A stretch of 64,000 nt of DNA from Limnomonas spitsbergensis (taxonomy: Eukaryota; Chlorophyta; Chlorophyceae; Chlamydomonadales): the NCBI GenBank assembly GCA_037349105.1, contig JAYJMM010000080.1, positions 1,116,001-1,180,000 on the forward strand. Reading direction: 5' to 3'. The notes below the pieces were generated by a model. It did no database searches and was not told where the DNA came from. It was given only the letters and a program-made list of their open reading frames with translations. Every line of letters begins with the position of its first letter. Position 1 is the first letter of the stretch. The translations under genes were made by a program, and so were the position numbers. This document shows positions 34,201-43,073 of this stretch, in pieces.

Positions 34201-37200
34201 TGTGGGAGGTTGGTGGAGGAGGAAGGGGAGGTAGAGTTGTGGTATGGCGTGGCAAAAGTGTTTGTATGGCTAAGGAGTGTGGGGGGGGAGGCAAGGATTG
34301 GAACGTGTGTGCCAGGAGTAAGCGTGTGAAAGCAGGCATGATAAGTGGCCGTAGGATGGGCGGGAGGGAGGTAGACATACGAGTCATAGTGCATGCTAGA
34401 CCAAGCAGTGTTGGGAGAGGACGAGGAAGTGTGGCATGGGACGGACTGAGAGCGACTCGGGTACGGCGGGAGGGGACAGGTGGTGGGACAGGTGGGGGGG
34501 GTATTCGCGTAAGAGGTGATGCATGGGTGGGTGCGGTAGGGTCCGTGTAAAGTAAAGAGGATGCAAGTTGCTGAAGGGAATGATGTGTACCCTGCGGAAT
34601 ATGGGCGAAGTCATGAGCGACAGTAACTCGACGGGTATGTTCTGGAAGGGGTGAGGTGAGGGTGTGTTGTTTGGCAAGTGGTAGAGCAAGGCCGTGGAGA
34701 AGGAGGGTCAGCTGATTGAGGGCCCGTTGTGCTTTGGCAAGATCCTCTGTCCGGGCTTTGTTTAGGAAAGCGTCACGAAGAGTGTTTGCTGGGATAAGGT
34801 AAGTGTGGCCATTGATGGTGGTGACAAGAGAAGCAAGGGAGACAATGCCGACATGCCAAAGGGGGGAAAGGAAAGTATAGTCACTGATAGAGACGGGCAG
34901 GGTATCGCCGCCAGGATGTGTTGGATGTAGGATGAGGATGAGTTGTTGAAGGAGATCGTTGCCGAGGAGGGGGATGATGCCGGAGGTGCATTGGTGAAGA
35001 GTGATGTCGGCTTTGTGTAAGAGGGAGAGTTGGCGCATGGGGAGGGGGTGGATATGGAAACTACGAGGGGTGCGTTGCAAGGGGATGGGGAGTGAGCCAT
35101 GGAAGTGGATTTGTGAGTGCAACACGCCTCGAGTTAAAGGTCCGAGGTCACCGCTGTCATTGAGGGCGCGGGTGAGGGATAGGGCAGAGATCTGGATGTA
35201 ATCGACAAGTAAGGAGGTGAGTCCAACCCCTCCACGATCGAGGGGTGTGTGGATGAGGGTTGTGGGGAAAGAGGGACCAAGGTTCATGCAGAGCCGAGCA
35301 ATTTGGGCAAGTTGTTGATCAAGGGTAGCAATGTCGGCCAACGAGAAGGGGGCGATTGGGAAGCAATATGTGATTTTGGGTTTAAGGACATGTTCGAGAA
35401 TGTTTAGAGCTTGTTGGGGCGGTAGATTGGCATGGATGAGTTGTCGGCCTTTAGTATAAATAGAGGAGCTGAGATGTTGGAGATGGTGGCGGAAATCGAG
35501 TGTCATGGTGATGTAGACACCAAGATATTTGTATGGTTTGTCCGGTGGATAGTATGGCACGGGCTGGCCATTGACATGAAACTGGTCTTGTAATTGCTGC
35601 CGCAGACGGGTGTTATGACGGTCAAATGTATCTACAAGGCGGGTGAAACGATCTTTATGTAGGGCACCAGTGACCGCGCATTTAGAGGGGTTCAGGGTGA
35701 GGCCTGACCACGAGCAGTAAGCGTCAACTTTACTGAGTTGTACCTGGAGGCGGTTGCGGCTGTGTGAGAGAAGGGCTACGTCGTCAGCAAAAGCTGGGCA
35801 AGTTAGGGTAAATTTGCAGGGGTGAGATAAGCCTTGACGTTGTGCACAAGAGGGTGTATAGCCGTGGCCTCCAACCTGTAGCCATCGGAGGAGGGGTTCG
35901 AGATAGATGAGGAAGATTAGGGGAGAAAGTGTATCGCCTTGGATGGTGCCCCTGCCTACATGAACATCACGGGTGGCAAGACAAGGGTGTTTTTGGAGGA
36001 TGATGCGAGAGGTGGCATTGGTATAAATGTCTTGAATGACTGATATTGCGTCTGGTGGGAACCCGAGGTCGTCCATGATGCGTAGAAGTTGGGCATGGTT
36101 GATGGTGTTGAAGGCACTAGAGAAGTCAATGTACAAGGCATATATATTGCGGTTATGAGCACGAGCGTCTTCAAGGGCATGGACATATCGTTGGAGGTGC
36201 CGCATGGTGTGGTGCCCTGCACGAAAGCCCTCTTGAGATTGGCTTAGGATACCAAAATCTTCGGAGTAATCGGTGAGAACGGCAGTGACGAACCGTGTCC
36301 AAAGTTTGTAGATAGTGTTGTGCATGCCAATAGGACGTTTGTTTATTAACCGACTGGCATCCCCCCGTTTGTGGAGGAGGGTAGTAGTGGAAGACTTCCA
36401 TGAGGTGGGAGTGGTGCCTAGGATCCACATGAGGATAAACAGATTGTGCAAGGATGAATGGAAAGAATGTGGCATGATACGGAGAAGTTCATTGGGGATG
36501 CCGTCAAGGCCAAAAGCTTTTTTATTTTTCAGGGATTTGATGGCTTGATTAAAAGTACTGGGCCGAAGGACGTAAGGAATAAGTGTGGTCGAAGTGGTGC
36601 GAGCGGACTTGGCATTTGAATCGAGGTGAAAATTGTCAAGGTTTGGTATGGATTCATGTGGGTAGGGTTGAGTGGGAGAAACGTGGGGGTCAGCCGACCA
36701 TTCTTTACTGAAATGGGCATGTGTCACATTGGTCAAGTCCGTAGGATCCGTGACAAGAAGAGAGGTGGTGGGGTCCCATAGAGATGTAATATGAGAGGAG
36801 GAGGCAGAATGGGCTGAAGAGGTATCAATGGGAAGGAGGGGGTCGGTGTCAGGACTGTCCTGGAAAATACGTTGGTGCGCCTTACATGCGTTAGTGTAAA
36901 GTAGCTTGATAAGTTTTTTGCGATTTTTTGTGGTAACGGAATGTGTGCGAAAAGTTTTTCGGATGTCAACGCGGATGTGCCGAAGTTTTTGATCGCAGAG
37001 TGAGAGCCATTGGATCCATGGTGGAGAAAGGGTGGGGGGCAAATCAACTGGAAAGGGGGGAAGGAGGAGTAGTAGTGCGGAAGAAGGAGGGCATGGGGTG
37101 TCAGTATCATGGGAGACAGAGTGTGGTGGAGATAGGAGGTGGTTAGAGGCGAGAGCGGAGAGAAGGGAGTCCAAGATCGGAGAAAATGGTAAAAGGGGAG

Positions 37201-39919
37201 TGGCGTTAGGGGGGGGGGCGGAAGTGAGTTGTTTAATGAAGTTGCGGGCAAAGTGGAGGATAGCCCGTTCCTGGGTTTTTACTGTGATGTGTTGTTGTGC
37301 CACGCGAGGGAGGAAGCATGGTTTACCAGAAGGGTGGGGGGCGATAATGTCTCGATGGGTCGAAGTGGGGCAGTGCAGTTTCATGATGGTGAGGGCAGAT
37401 GTACATATGTCGGAGTGGCGGGAAACTATGGTGGGAATGTCGATATGGAGGGACACAAGGTGTTCACGGAAAGTTGTCCATTCTGGAGGGGGGGCATGGG
37501 GTGAGGAGTGTGGTTGATAGTGGTGTTGGACGCCCGAGTCGTTGATGAGGGCGGAAGTGTGGGCGAGCAAGGCATCGGAGGCAGTGGAGAGGTCTGAGAA
37601 AATAGCTTCCCGTGTAAGTTGTAAGGTGTGGGAGGGTATGGGCTGTTTGATGGTGGTTGGGGGGGGAAGTGTAGCGTTGGAAGGGCGAGGAGGTGTGTTG
37701 CGGAGGCGTGATGAGGTGAGGGGTTGCAAGGGAGGACGGGGGTGCATGGGGAGGTGAAAGAGGTTTGGAGGGCACTTGAAGGTGAGGGGGAGGTGGTCAG
37801 GAGCGTAGAGGGATTGAAGAGGGACAGAGCACTCAACTGCGGTGGGGAGTAGGCCAGAGAGGTAAAAAGCATTATCAGAGATGAGGATATCATCCAACAT
37901 GGAGGCTTGCATTGTAGAGGAGTGCGGCATGTGTGTGAGATGTTTGGATGTGGTAGCATTAATGGGGATAAGTCTGTTGGAGGCAAGGAAGGAGAGGAAC
38001 GTGCGATCAGGTCGAGAAGATTGGAGGTGGCGGTTGAAGTCCCCACCAATGAGGAAGATGTCACAGGCGGGGTCACTGTCATGGATAGTGTCTGCCATGT
38101 ATTTTTGACAGGCAGGTGAAATGAGGTTAGAGCCCGGAGGGAAGTAAACACTAAGGACATGAAGGGTGCGGCCAGCGACCATGTGAAGTTGTAGATGGAT
38201 GCAATATCCTTCGATAAGGGGGGGTACCGGTTGGCGGATGAAGGTATGGGGGTGGGCGTCATTGTGGATGGCGAGGAAAACACCCCCGGGTGCACAGATA
38301 TTTGGCCGGGCGTAAGCAAGAGTAGGGGGTGTAGGCACGCTGCTCAGGTAGACATGATAGTTATGGAAGGCTTGGCGGATTTCAGGAAGGAAAGTGGATT
38401 GTTGGGAGGCAAAGAGGTGAGTTTCTTGGCCAAAGAAAATTTTGGGGCGGTGTGTGTTGACAAAGGTGCTGACATCGGCAGTGTTGGCACGGAGGCCAGC
38501 GATATTGAAAGTCGAGATGATATCGTGTGGGTAGGGGACTTGTCGGGGTGGGGAGGGGAGTGGGGGAGGAGGTAAAGTGGGGTATAGGGGTGTGGGCTGG
38601 GCAGCGGGGGGAGCCGAAGAGACGTGGGGGCGAGGGGTATAGACAAGGGGTGGAGGCGCGAGCGGGGCACGGTCTGTGAAAGTATTGTCGATGGAAGTGT
38701 GGGAGGGGTTAGTAAGGAGGGAAGGGGGGATTGGGTGTGGCGGGGGTGAATCAGGAATGGTGATGTGGGTGTTTGGCTGAGGGAGGGTAAAGGGGAAAGC
38801 AAGGCAAGCGGTAAGGGAAGAGGCAGGGACGAGAGCAAAGGCATGCCTACCGAGTTGGCGGAGGAGCTGGAGGTTGTGATCAGAAGTAAGGTCCATGCGG
38901 GATGGGGAGTCGGAGTCGACCCAGAGCCAAGGTTTGCCAACGCCAGGTTTTAATAGCACGGAGGCATGGAAGTAGTCACCTGGTTCATGTGTGTGAAGGA
39001 TGAAACCCGGGTAGGCATACGTGGGGTCTTGTAGTTGGAGGGAAGCAAGGGCGTGATCCAGATCTTGAAGGGTGATGGAGGCGAGATTGGCCAAGTGTGA
39101 GGGGGAGAGTGGGAGATTGGTGCGATCCATGATGTCGAGTTTGTGGAGTTTGTGATTATCAAAAAGCCATAAAGCAAAGAGGGCATCAGTGAAATTACCC
39201 CGAGAAGTGTGAAATTGTGGATGTGGCACAGATGGGTTGAGGAGTTGGGCATGGTGTGGTAGAATGGGATTGGTGGACCGGTAGCGACACCATGCCAAGA
39301 CATCGGGGGGGGTCGTGATGGCACGACCACTAAGGTTATTAAGAGCGTGGATTTGGCAGAATCCAAGAGATTGACGCTCAAAGAAAGCGAGGCCGTGTGG
39401 TAGTGGGTCATGTGTTGGCGTGAGAGGCGGGTTGTTTGCTGAAACGTGTCCACCCCGTGGTGGAGGTCGGGGGTGTTTTGAATGATGCTTGGGGGAGGTG
39501 TGAGAGGAGGTGTGACGGGCTTTTTGGATGCGTGAGATGGCCTGGATGAGTGGGATGTGGAGGTGGTATGTGTGGGGGAAACGTCTTTGGTTGTGTGTGA
39601 GGAGACGTCGTAAATGGCCGAGGAAATATTGGCCGCGATGACGTTGAATGGGTGTTAGTTTTGAGATTTTTTTGATGTGTAGGAAACGGTGCCATGTGGC
39701 AGCAGTGGCTTTAAGGTTAGGAGTGGATGTTGTAGCTGAGGGGATGGATGGTGGTGGGGGCGGGGTGCTAGATGGAGTAGTAGTGGTAGGGAGAGAAGAC
39801 GAGAGATATGTGGAGATTCGAGTGAAATGGAGGAGCAGGATTACAACAATGAAGGTGGCTAGGATGGAGCATACAGGTGTAATAGAGAGCAAGTCATGAG
39901 AAATCGCAGAGAAATGCAT
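31256..39919 (-). CDS. LINE polyprotein: Josephin-like protease, APE, RT, RNase H, CCHC, restriction-like endonuclease
   Basis: 2,887 residues if started at the Met at 39919 (MHFSAISHDLL). The frame is open to 41143, but that part is a repeated 5' region, so the internal Met is preferred. Residues ~10-32 are a hydrophobic helix. Residues ~180-340 resemble a Josephin cysteine protease: FERQSLGFCQIHALNN with Cys188, then GDYFHASVLL with His318 and WVDSDS with Asp335. Residues ~460-720 are an APE endonuclease (FNIAGLR, GQETH, GGDFN, LDDIL, DHLPL). RT spans ~1120-1430 (AFGLDGIPNELL, ALYIDFSSAF, AFADDVALL). RNase H is at ~2340-2483 (YYTDGSALS, AELAGIHAAL, FSDS, GNELADKGA). A CCHC finger at ~2615 (CPICSHPNDTPGHLLGGC) precedes a restriction-like endonuclease-type module at ~2700-2775 (RPDLLIV, VVEVGYTSE, K...QHLNL). 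It would carry out target-primed reverse transcription. No frame breaks were seen. The RT/APE/RNase H calls are firm; the protease subfamily is moderate. Confidence 0.93.
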   Translation of the reverse strand: MHFSAISHDLLSITPVCSILATFIVVILLLHFTRISTYLSSSLPTTTTPSSTPPPPPSIPSATTSTPNLKATAATWHRFLHIKKISKLTPIQRHRGQYFLGHLRRLLTHNQRRFPHTYHLHIPLIQAISRIQKARHTSSHTSPKHHSKHPRPPPRGGHVSANNPPLTPTHDPLPHGLAFFERQSLGFCQIHALNNLSGRAITTPPDVLAWCRYRSTNPILPHHAQLLNPSVPHPQFHTSRGNFTDALFALWLFDNHKLHKLDIMDRTNLPLSPSHLANLASITLQDLDHALASLQLQDPTYAYPGFILHTHEPGDYFHASVLLKPGVGKPWLWVDSDSPSRMDLTSDHNLQLLRQLGRHAFALVPASSLTACLAFPFTLPQPNTHITIPDSPPPHPIPPSLLTNPSHTSIDNTFTDRAPLAPPPLVYTPRPHVSSAPPAAQPTPLYPTLPPPPLPSPPRQVPYPHDIISTFNIAGLRANTADVSTFVNTHRPKIFFGQETHLFASQQSTFLPEIRQAFHNYHVYLSSVPTPPTLAYARPNICAPGGVFLAIHNDAHPHTFIRQPVPPLIEGYCIHLQLHMVAGRTLHVLSVYFPPGSNLISPACQKYMADTIHDSDPACDIFLIGGDFNRHLQSSRPDRTFLSFLASNRLIPINATTSKHLTHMPHSSTMQASMLDDILISDNAFYLSGLLPTAVECSVPLQSLYAPDHLPLTFKCPPNLFHLPMHPRPPLQPLTSSRLRNTPPRPSNATLPPPTTIKQPIPSHTLQLTREAIFSDLSTASDALLAHTSALINDSGVQHHYQPHSSPHAPPPEWTTFREHLVSLHIDIPTIVSRHSDICTSALTIMKLHCPTSTHRDIIAPHPSGKPCFLPRVAQQHITVKTQERAILHFARNFIKQLTSAPPPNATPLLPFSPILDSLLSALASNHLLSPPHSVSHDTDTPCPPSSALLLLLPPFPVDLPPTLSPPWIQWLSLCDQKLRHIRVDIRKTFRTHSVTTKNRKKLIKLLYTNACKAHQRIFQDSPDTDPLLPIDTSSAHSASSSHITSLWDPTTSLLVTDPTDLTNVTHAHFSKEWSADPHVSPTQPYPHESIPNLDNFHLDSNAKSARTTSTTLIPYVLRPSTFNQAIKSLKNKKAFGLDGIPNELLRIMPHSFHSSLHNLFILMWILGTTPTSWKSSTTTLLHKRGDASRLINKRPIGMHNTIYKLWTRFVTAVLTDYSEDFGILSQSQEGFRAGHHTMRHLQRYVHALEDARAHNRNIYALYIDFSSAFNTINHAQLLRIMDDLGFPPDAISVIQDIYTNATSRIILQKHPCLATRDVHVGRGTIQGDTLSPLIFLIYLEPLLRWLQVGGHGYTPSCAQRQGLSHPCKFTLTCPAFADDVALLSHSRNRLQVQLSKVDAYCSWSGLTLNPSKCAVTGALHKDRFTRLVDTFDRHNTRLRQQLQDQFHVNGQPVPYYPPDKPYKYLGVYITMTLDFRHHLQHLSSSIYTKGRQLIHANLPPQQALNILEHVLKPKITYCFPIAPFSLADIATLDQQLAQIARLCMNLGPSFPTTLIHTPLDRGGVGLTSLLVDYIQISALSLTRALNDSGDLGPLTRGVLHSQIHFHGSLPIPLQRTPRSFHIHPLPMRQLSLLHKADITLHQCTSGIIPLLGNDLLQQLILILHPTHPGGDTLPVSISDYTFLSPLWHVGIVSLASLVTTINGHTYLIPANTLRDAFLNKARTEDLAKAQRALNQLTLLLHGLALPLAKQHTLTSPLPEHTRRVTVAHDFAHIPQGTHHSLQQLASSLLYTDPTAPTHASPLTRIPPPPVPPPVPSRRTRVALSPSHATLPRPLPTLLGLACTMTRMSTSLPPILRPLIMPAFTRLLLAHTFQSLPPPPHSLAIQTLLPRHTTTLPPLPPPPTSHIHTLHPPATLNVLHMLDTALEPVHPLDTHLTNLQQQGTWSRDPFPSVTPFPPPPGEDPNYLLDQSLIDSHLVIHTSPVHPDYDILPPLSFTIQIGLRYPTTQTPFPTPTLSTPMAQTHLDRAFVYRPNGTYVGHIPVRRLLWLRACYDRIRTTHPTDFARLTDGSFAHDLASLLLRYRLSNTSPQRPNTTSRTGKHSPLLPPPAINAHWVTPASLHTDISAIMPLTIHRFSSPLSVPFSALQYSSLREKDCLFGALYQPYSTPWTGTSLVEPPFSGPALLRAIRWSLASLQTQPHIPTSTFIVVPNWKQAKFMTLLKSGHRHISYTNLHHTHLPFLPPDHLTPADIPNAGMPKFDLLLLLISNTLGDTTRTFPYLAPTLAPGSSHPSRHLLPSGFGQANLLPLPTTILAPPPSAQPSTTTHTPYAPSFPLRWHDIPAYYTDGSALSTPGKGTATGAAFYCTQDSTTYTVHPDGRAETNTITRAELAGIHAALIHAASHHTGDLTIFSDSLVSLYDTQKALRHPHTLLECKHAPLLLDIRALILTRLRLRHHFHLYKVKSHIGIIGNELADKGAALALKSPDQCDFTCTSDVQHFAHLPAWPCLPPPHDTDEPWFASDLTHSLKEHMSRNCPLLTDGPTSPPLPLRYVRMQVLVASALASYLPILWHMGLPFSGIRNILKSRTNTLWTASTAMHMNRPYKTAVGTRTTPHCPICSHPNDTPGHLLGGCAHSSMSASYIARHNRAVCIIQTAIANGSLGSSFTIMDATSRANLPFGVYDTRLPRWLVPRRPPTFPDTFDYCDKLRPDLLIVQGLPHSEFLRLYRAGQLSSSQTMSRLQRTCTIHVVEVGYTSEFSFEQCHARKSEQHLNLILLLKHNGWTVSLAPVLHPALPPDPSPTVPFPPPHPSPPSSHTHIILLGTAGFLFRPADKILSMLGVSKHDISSVLSRLTKHTIRCHVNILRQRRHLENSPAHYCPIPLDDPP

Positions 39920-41143
39920 GGTAAGAAGCCGTATATATGTGTCCGTACAATTTGAACTAAGATTGAACCTGGATACTGGATGAAGATCAGGAAAGATGCT
40001 GTCAGCTGAGAGCGTGGATGTGTGACGCTGCCACATCCGGGCCGAATGGACCCGGATGTAGCAGCGTCTGTCGAAGGTGAATGAGGAAGAATGATGTGAA
40101 GAATTTTCGAAAGTGTCCCCTTGGCCCCTGGGACAGAGGAATTCGTTGGGGTTCAGCAGTCGGTAGGGCCAGTAGGGGGGTAGCATGCAATATGCGTTGG
40201 TGGGTGTACAAAGGTGGGAACAGGAGGAGTAGAGGAGGGGTGGAGAAGAGGAGCAGTGAGGTGTCTGCATGCAACATGAGGGAGAGAGAGGGTGAGTTGG
40301 AAATGTGGAGAGGAGGGGGGTACGGGTGCATGGCCTGATATCATGGGACAGAAGTGTGACATGAAGTGTGAGGCGTATGAGTCCGAAGGCAGAAGTGCAG
40401 GGGGTAAAGGAAACCAGGAAGGAACATACAGGGGGGCGGGGAATGAACCGGATAGGCCATGGGGGAGAGAGGTATGCAGAATTGGAGTGTGGAAAATTCG
40501 CGAGAGGTTCCCCTAGGCCGCTGAGGCAGAATTTTTTTTTGTGGTCTAAATAGCGGGAGCAGTAGGGGGGCGTCTGCAGGCAGCATAAGAGGGAGGGAGG
40601 GTACGTTTGAAAGCAAGAAGTGAGGGGAAAATGTGGAGACAAGAGGTGTAGGGAAGGTGGATATGCGTAGGTCATTTTGTCATGGGGCATAGGTGTGGCA
40701 GGAAATTGGAAGGGTGTGCGTCTGATGGACGAAGTGTAGAGGGATGAAAAAACTGGGAAGGAGTAGAGTGATGGGGGGGGATGTAGCCGGATAGGCCATG
40801 GTAGGTGTGCAGAATTGGGAGAGGGAAAATTCGCGAGAGGTTCCCCTAGGCCGCTTAGGCAGAAAATTTTGATTTGGTCTGAATGACGGGAACAGTAGGG
40901 GGGCGTCTGCAGGCAGCATAAGAGGGAGGCAGGGTATGATTTAAAGCAGGAGAAGAGGAGGAGGAGTGTATAGAAAAGGCGTTGCATGGCTGCATGGCAG
41001 GGAAGAAAAGTGGAGGCCAAGGAAGGTCCAGTTGGGGTGGGGGTGGAGGATAGGACCATGCACCAAAAGCGAGAAAAGTGGAGGAGGGAGAGGACTGGTA
41101 GATACGTGGCCCTAAGTGTTGGAGGTGGTGCAGGTGAGATCAA
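39920..41143 (-). repeat. Tandem 5' region of the LINE (promoter-monomer-like units)
   Basis: Two clear copies of a ~110-bp segment sit at about 40498-40616 and 40831-40940 (plus-strand text 'cgcgagaggttcccctaggc', then 'gtaggggggcgtctgcaggc' and 'agcataagagggagg'). A more diverged third copy is at about 40100-40290. Spacing is about 330-400 bp. The frame of the polyprotein happens to remain open through them, giving three copies of a 'FCLSGLGEPLANF'-like peptide. Their position matches the repeated promoter monomers of some animal L1 elements; promoter function is inference. Confidence 0.75.
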
Positions 41144-41480
41144 TGCTGCTGGGTGCTGGAGGCGGAGGGGGGTGGGTGATGGGTTGGAATCAGAGGCAAG
41201 TACAGGAGGAGTTGGAGGGAGAAGATGCTCGAGAGAAATGCAGGATTATTTAAGAAGGAAAGGGTAGCGTTTTGGTGGACAAGGGGAAGTTACCAGTCCT
41301 GGAACGTGGGAGTGACGCGCCGTGGGAGAAGCAGAAGTTTTGGGAGAGGACAATTGGTTTGGAGGGTCCTAAAAGCCCCTCTCAGAAGAGAGAGGGGGAC
41401 CCAGTCGCGAAAGGTTTGCGAGGAGGGTCGAAACAATTATCCCGTGGACGACCGAGGAGTGCAGCTCAGCTTTGGGCCCA

Positions 41481-42116
41481 CGTTAGTGTCCTAGACACAG
41501 ATAATGTTTGAAAGGAGTGGCGGTGAAAGAGATAGGGGAGGACGGAAATGGATTGGTGCGGGGGAAGTGGTTGAAGATGTTGGCTGGCCGGAGGAGGCTG
41601 AAAGATGCCGATGCCCGGATGGTGAGCAGATGTGGTTGTGCCGAAGCTGAGTTGTGCCGAAGCCGAGTTGTGCTGAAGCCGAGTGGTGCCGAAGCCGAGT
41701 TGTGCTGAAGCCGAGTGGTCAATTTACATCTATCAGTTGTAATGTTGTCCTAAGGTCCTAGCCATGTTCCCCCCGTACCTCATCTCGCTCTCAGGATAGG
41801 GTTTGGTAACGGAGGCTGGGGCCACGCTGTCCTTCAGCCCTGCTTTTTAGCGCCATTGTCTTTCTTTCTTTCTACTCTGATAAGGCAGTGCGAAGCGCAT
41901 AACTGCGCATACCCATACTTCTTCCTTGGTACGGTGCTCCTAGCTAGATAGAGTTCAAATAATTCGGACGTGCATTCCAGTCTTTCAACCGATATTTTAC
42001 CATCCCAGTCCTCACGATCTTGATTACAAATGCTACATGTAAATCGACAAGTGAGCAGCGAGACTAATGGGGTCGGTGACCATAGTGACCAGGATCGTGT
42101 GAATTCGAAAACGACG
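41481..42116. other. Region between LINE and F-box gene; 16-bp tandem repeat
   Basis: Six or so copies of 'gttgtgccgaagccga' occur at about 41630-41722. A (CTTT)3 tract at 41860-41873 could mark the 3' tail of another, unrecognisable plus-strand retroelement. The last ~200 bases should hold the 5' UTR and promoter of the F-box/ankyrin gene. No other gene is seen. Confidence 0.5.
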
Positions 42117-43073
42117 ATGTACGACCTTACTGACGATCTGCTGGGTAGCATCCTTTGCCTTGCAGGCAAATGGAACTTACGGAGGCCATCTGTAACCACC
42201 ATAGCTGCGTGGAACGTGTGCAGGGAGTGGCGAGACTGCTTACTCGAGTGCCCGTCCTGCTTAGGTGACCTTTTGATTGAGGTCCACGGCGCTGAGGAGG
42301 CCCTGATGCGAGCAGCACGATGCGACAGTCCGACAGTGGAAAGATGTGCACTTGTGAGGCCAATCCTGCGCTTGGCGAGGGCAGATTGCCAAGGGGGAGG
42401 TGTGCTCGCCCACGCGTTCGGCGACCAAGCTCTGTTCAAAAAGATGCTATTGGAGCGGCCAGTGCATGCACCTCGTGCAGATTATAAGGATGGCGAGGCG
42501 TTGTGTCATGCAGCTTATTTTGGAATGGAGGCCGTGGTGCGGATGTTGTTGGAGTGGCTAGAGCATGCGCCTCATGCAGACTGCCAGGATGGCATGGCAT
42601 TGTGTTATGCGGCTGGGCAAGGCCACGAGGCTGTGGTGCGTATGCTTTTGGATTGGCCGGAGCATGCACCTCATGCGGACTGCCAGGATGGCGAGGCGTT
42701 GTGTTCCGCAGCTTGGCAGGGCAGCGAGGCTGTGGTGCATATGCTTCTTGAGTGCTCGGAGCATGCACCTCATGCGGACTGCCAACATGGCGAGGGGTTG
42801 TGTGCAGCAGCTGAGCAAGGCCACATGGCTGTGGTGCGTTTGCTTCTAGATTGGCCAGAGCATGCTCCCCATGCAGATTGCAATGATGGCGAGGCATTAT
42901 GCAGAGCACTTACATGTGGCAGTGAGGCTATATTCAGCATGCTTCTGGAATGGCCTGAGCATGCGCCACGTGCGGACTGCCGAAATGGCAGGGCGTTCCT
43001 CCTAGCTGCTAACCAACCTACCGTTGTGCAGCTTCTTCAAAGCTATGTAGCTGCGGGCGGTGGTGATGCTTAG
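42117..43073 (+). CDS. F-box/ankyrin-repeat protein
   Basis: Single exon, 318 residues from the Met at 42117 (MYDLTDDLLGSIL); a further in-frame Met lies at 42030 but the 29 extra residues are polar and unlike a domain. Residues ~1-50 look like an F-box (LTDDLLGSILCLAG ... AAWNVCREWRDCLLECP), which would bind SKP1 in an SCF ubiquitin ligase. From ~residue 100 come six 33-residue ankyrin-like units with the pattern ALCxAAxxGxEAVVRMLLxW followed by PEHAPHADCQDGE. The units are also highly similar at DNA level, so the array expanded recently. The unit is unusual for its conserved Cys and for HAPHADC at the loop. A role as a substrate receptor is inference from the architecture. No splice sites are needed. 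Confidence 0.8.
   Translation: MYDLTDDLLGSILCLAGKWNLRRPSVTTIAAWNVCREWRDCLLECPSCLGDLLIEVHGAEEALMRAARCDSPTVERCALVRPILRLARADCQGGGVLAHAFGDQALFKKMLLERPVHAPRADYKDGEALCHAAYFGMEAVVRMLLEWLEHAPHADCQDGMALCYAAGQGHEAVVRMLLDWPEHAPHADCQDGEALCSAAWQGSEAVVHMLLECSEHAPHADCQHGEGLCAAAEQGHMAVVRLLLDWPEHAPHADCNDGEALCRALTCGSEAIFSMLLEWPEHAPRADCRNGRAFLLAANQPTVVQLLQSYVAAGGGDA

Larger units (their letters stand above)
31170..41480 (-). mobile_element. Near-intact non-LTR retrotransposon (LINE) with two endonuclease domains
   Basis: One uninterrupted giant ORF on the minus strand encodes protease, APE endonuclease, RT, RNase H, CCHC and restriction-like endonuclease domains. At the 3' end a short UTR (31255 down to about 31190) ends in a (CTTT)n tail at 31170-31187. 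The 5' part (39920 to about 41480) is pyrimidine rich on the element strand and holds tandem 5' units. The 5' border is estimated from composition. The domain set fits the RandI/Dualen clade described from Chlamydomonas, as recalled from the literature. The intact ORF and a near-identical 3' relic at 63.6 kb suggest recent activity. Confidence 0.93.

Noticed and set aside
41860..41873. (CTTT)n as 3' tail of a plus-strand LINE
   Set aside because: No LINE coding sequence or matching 3' UTR lies upstream.
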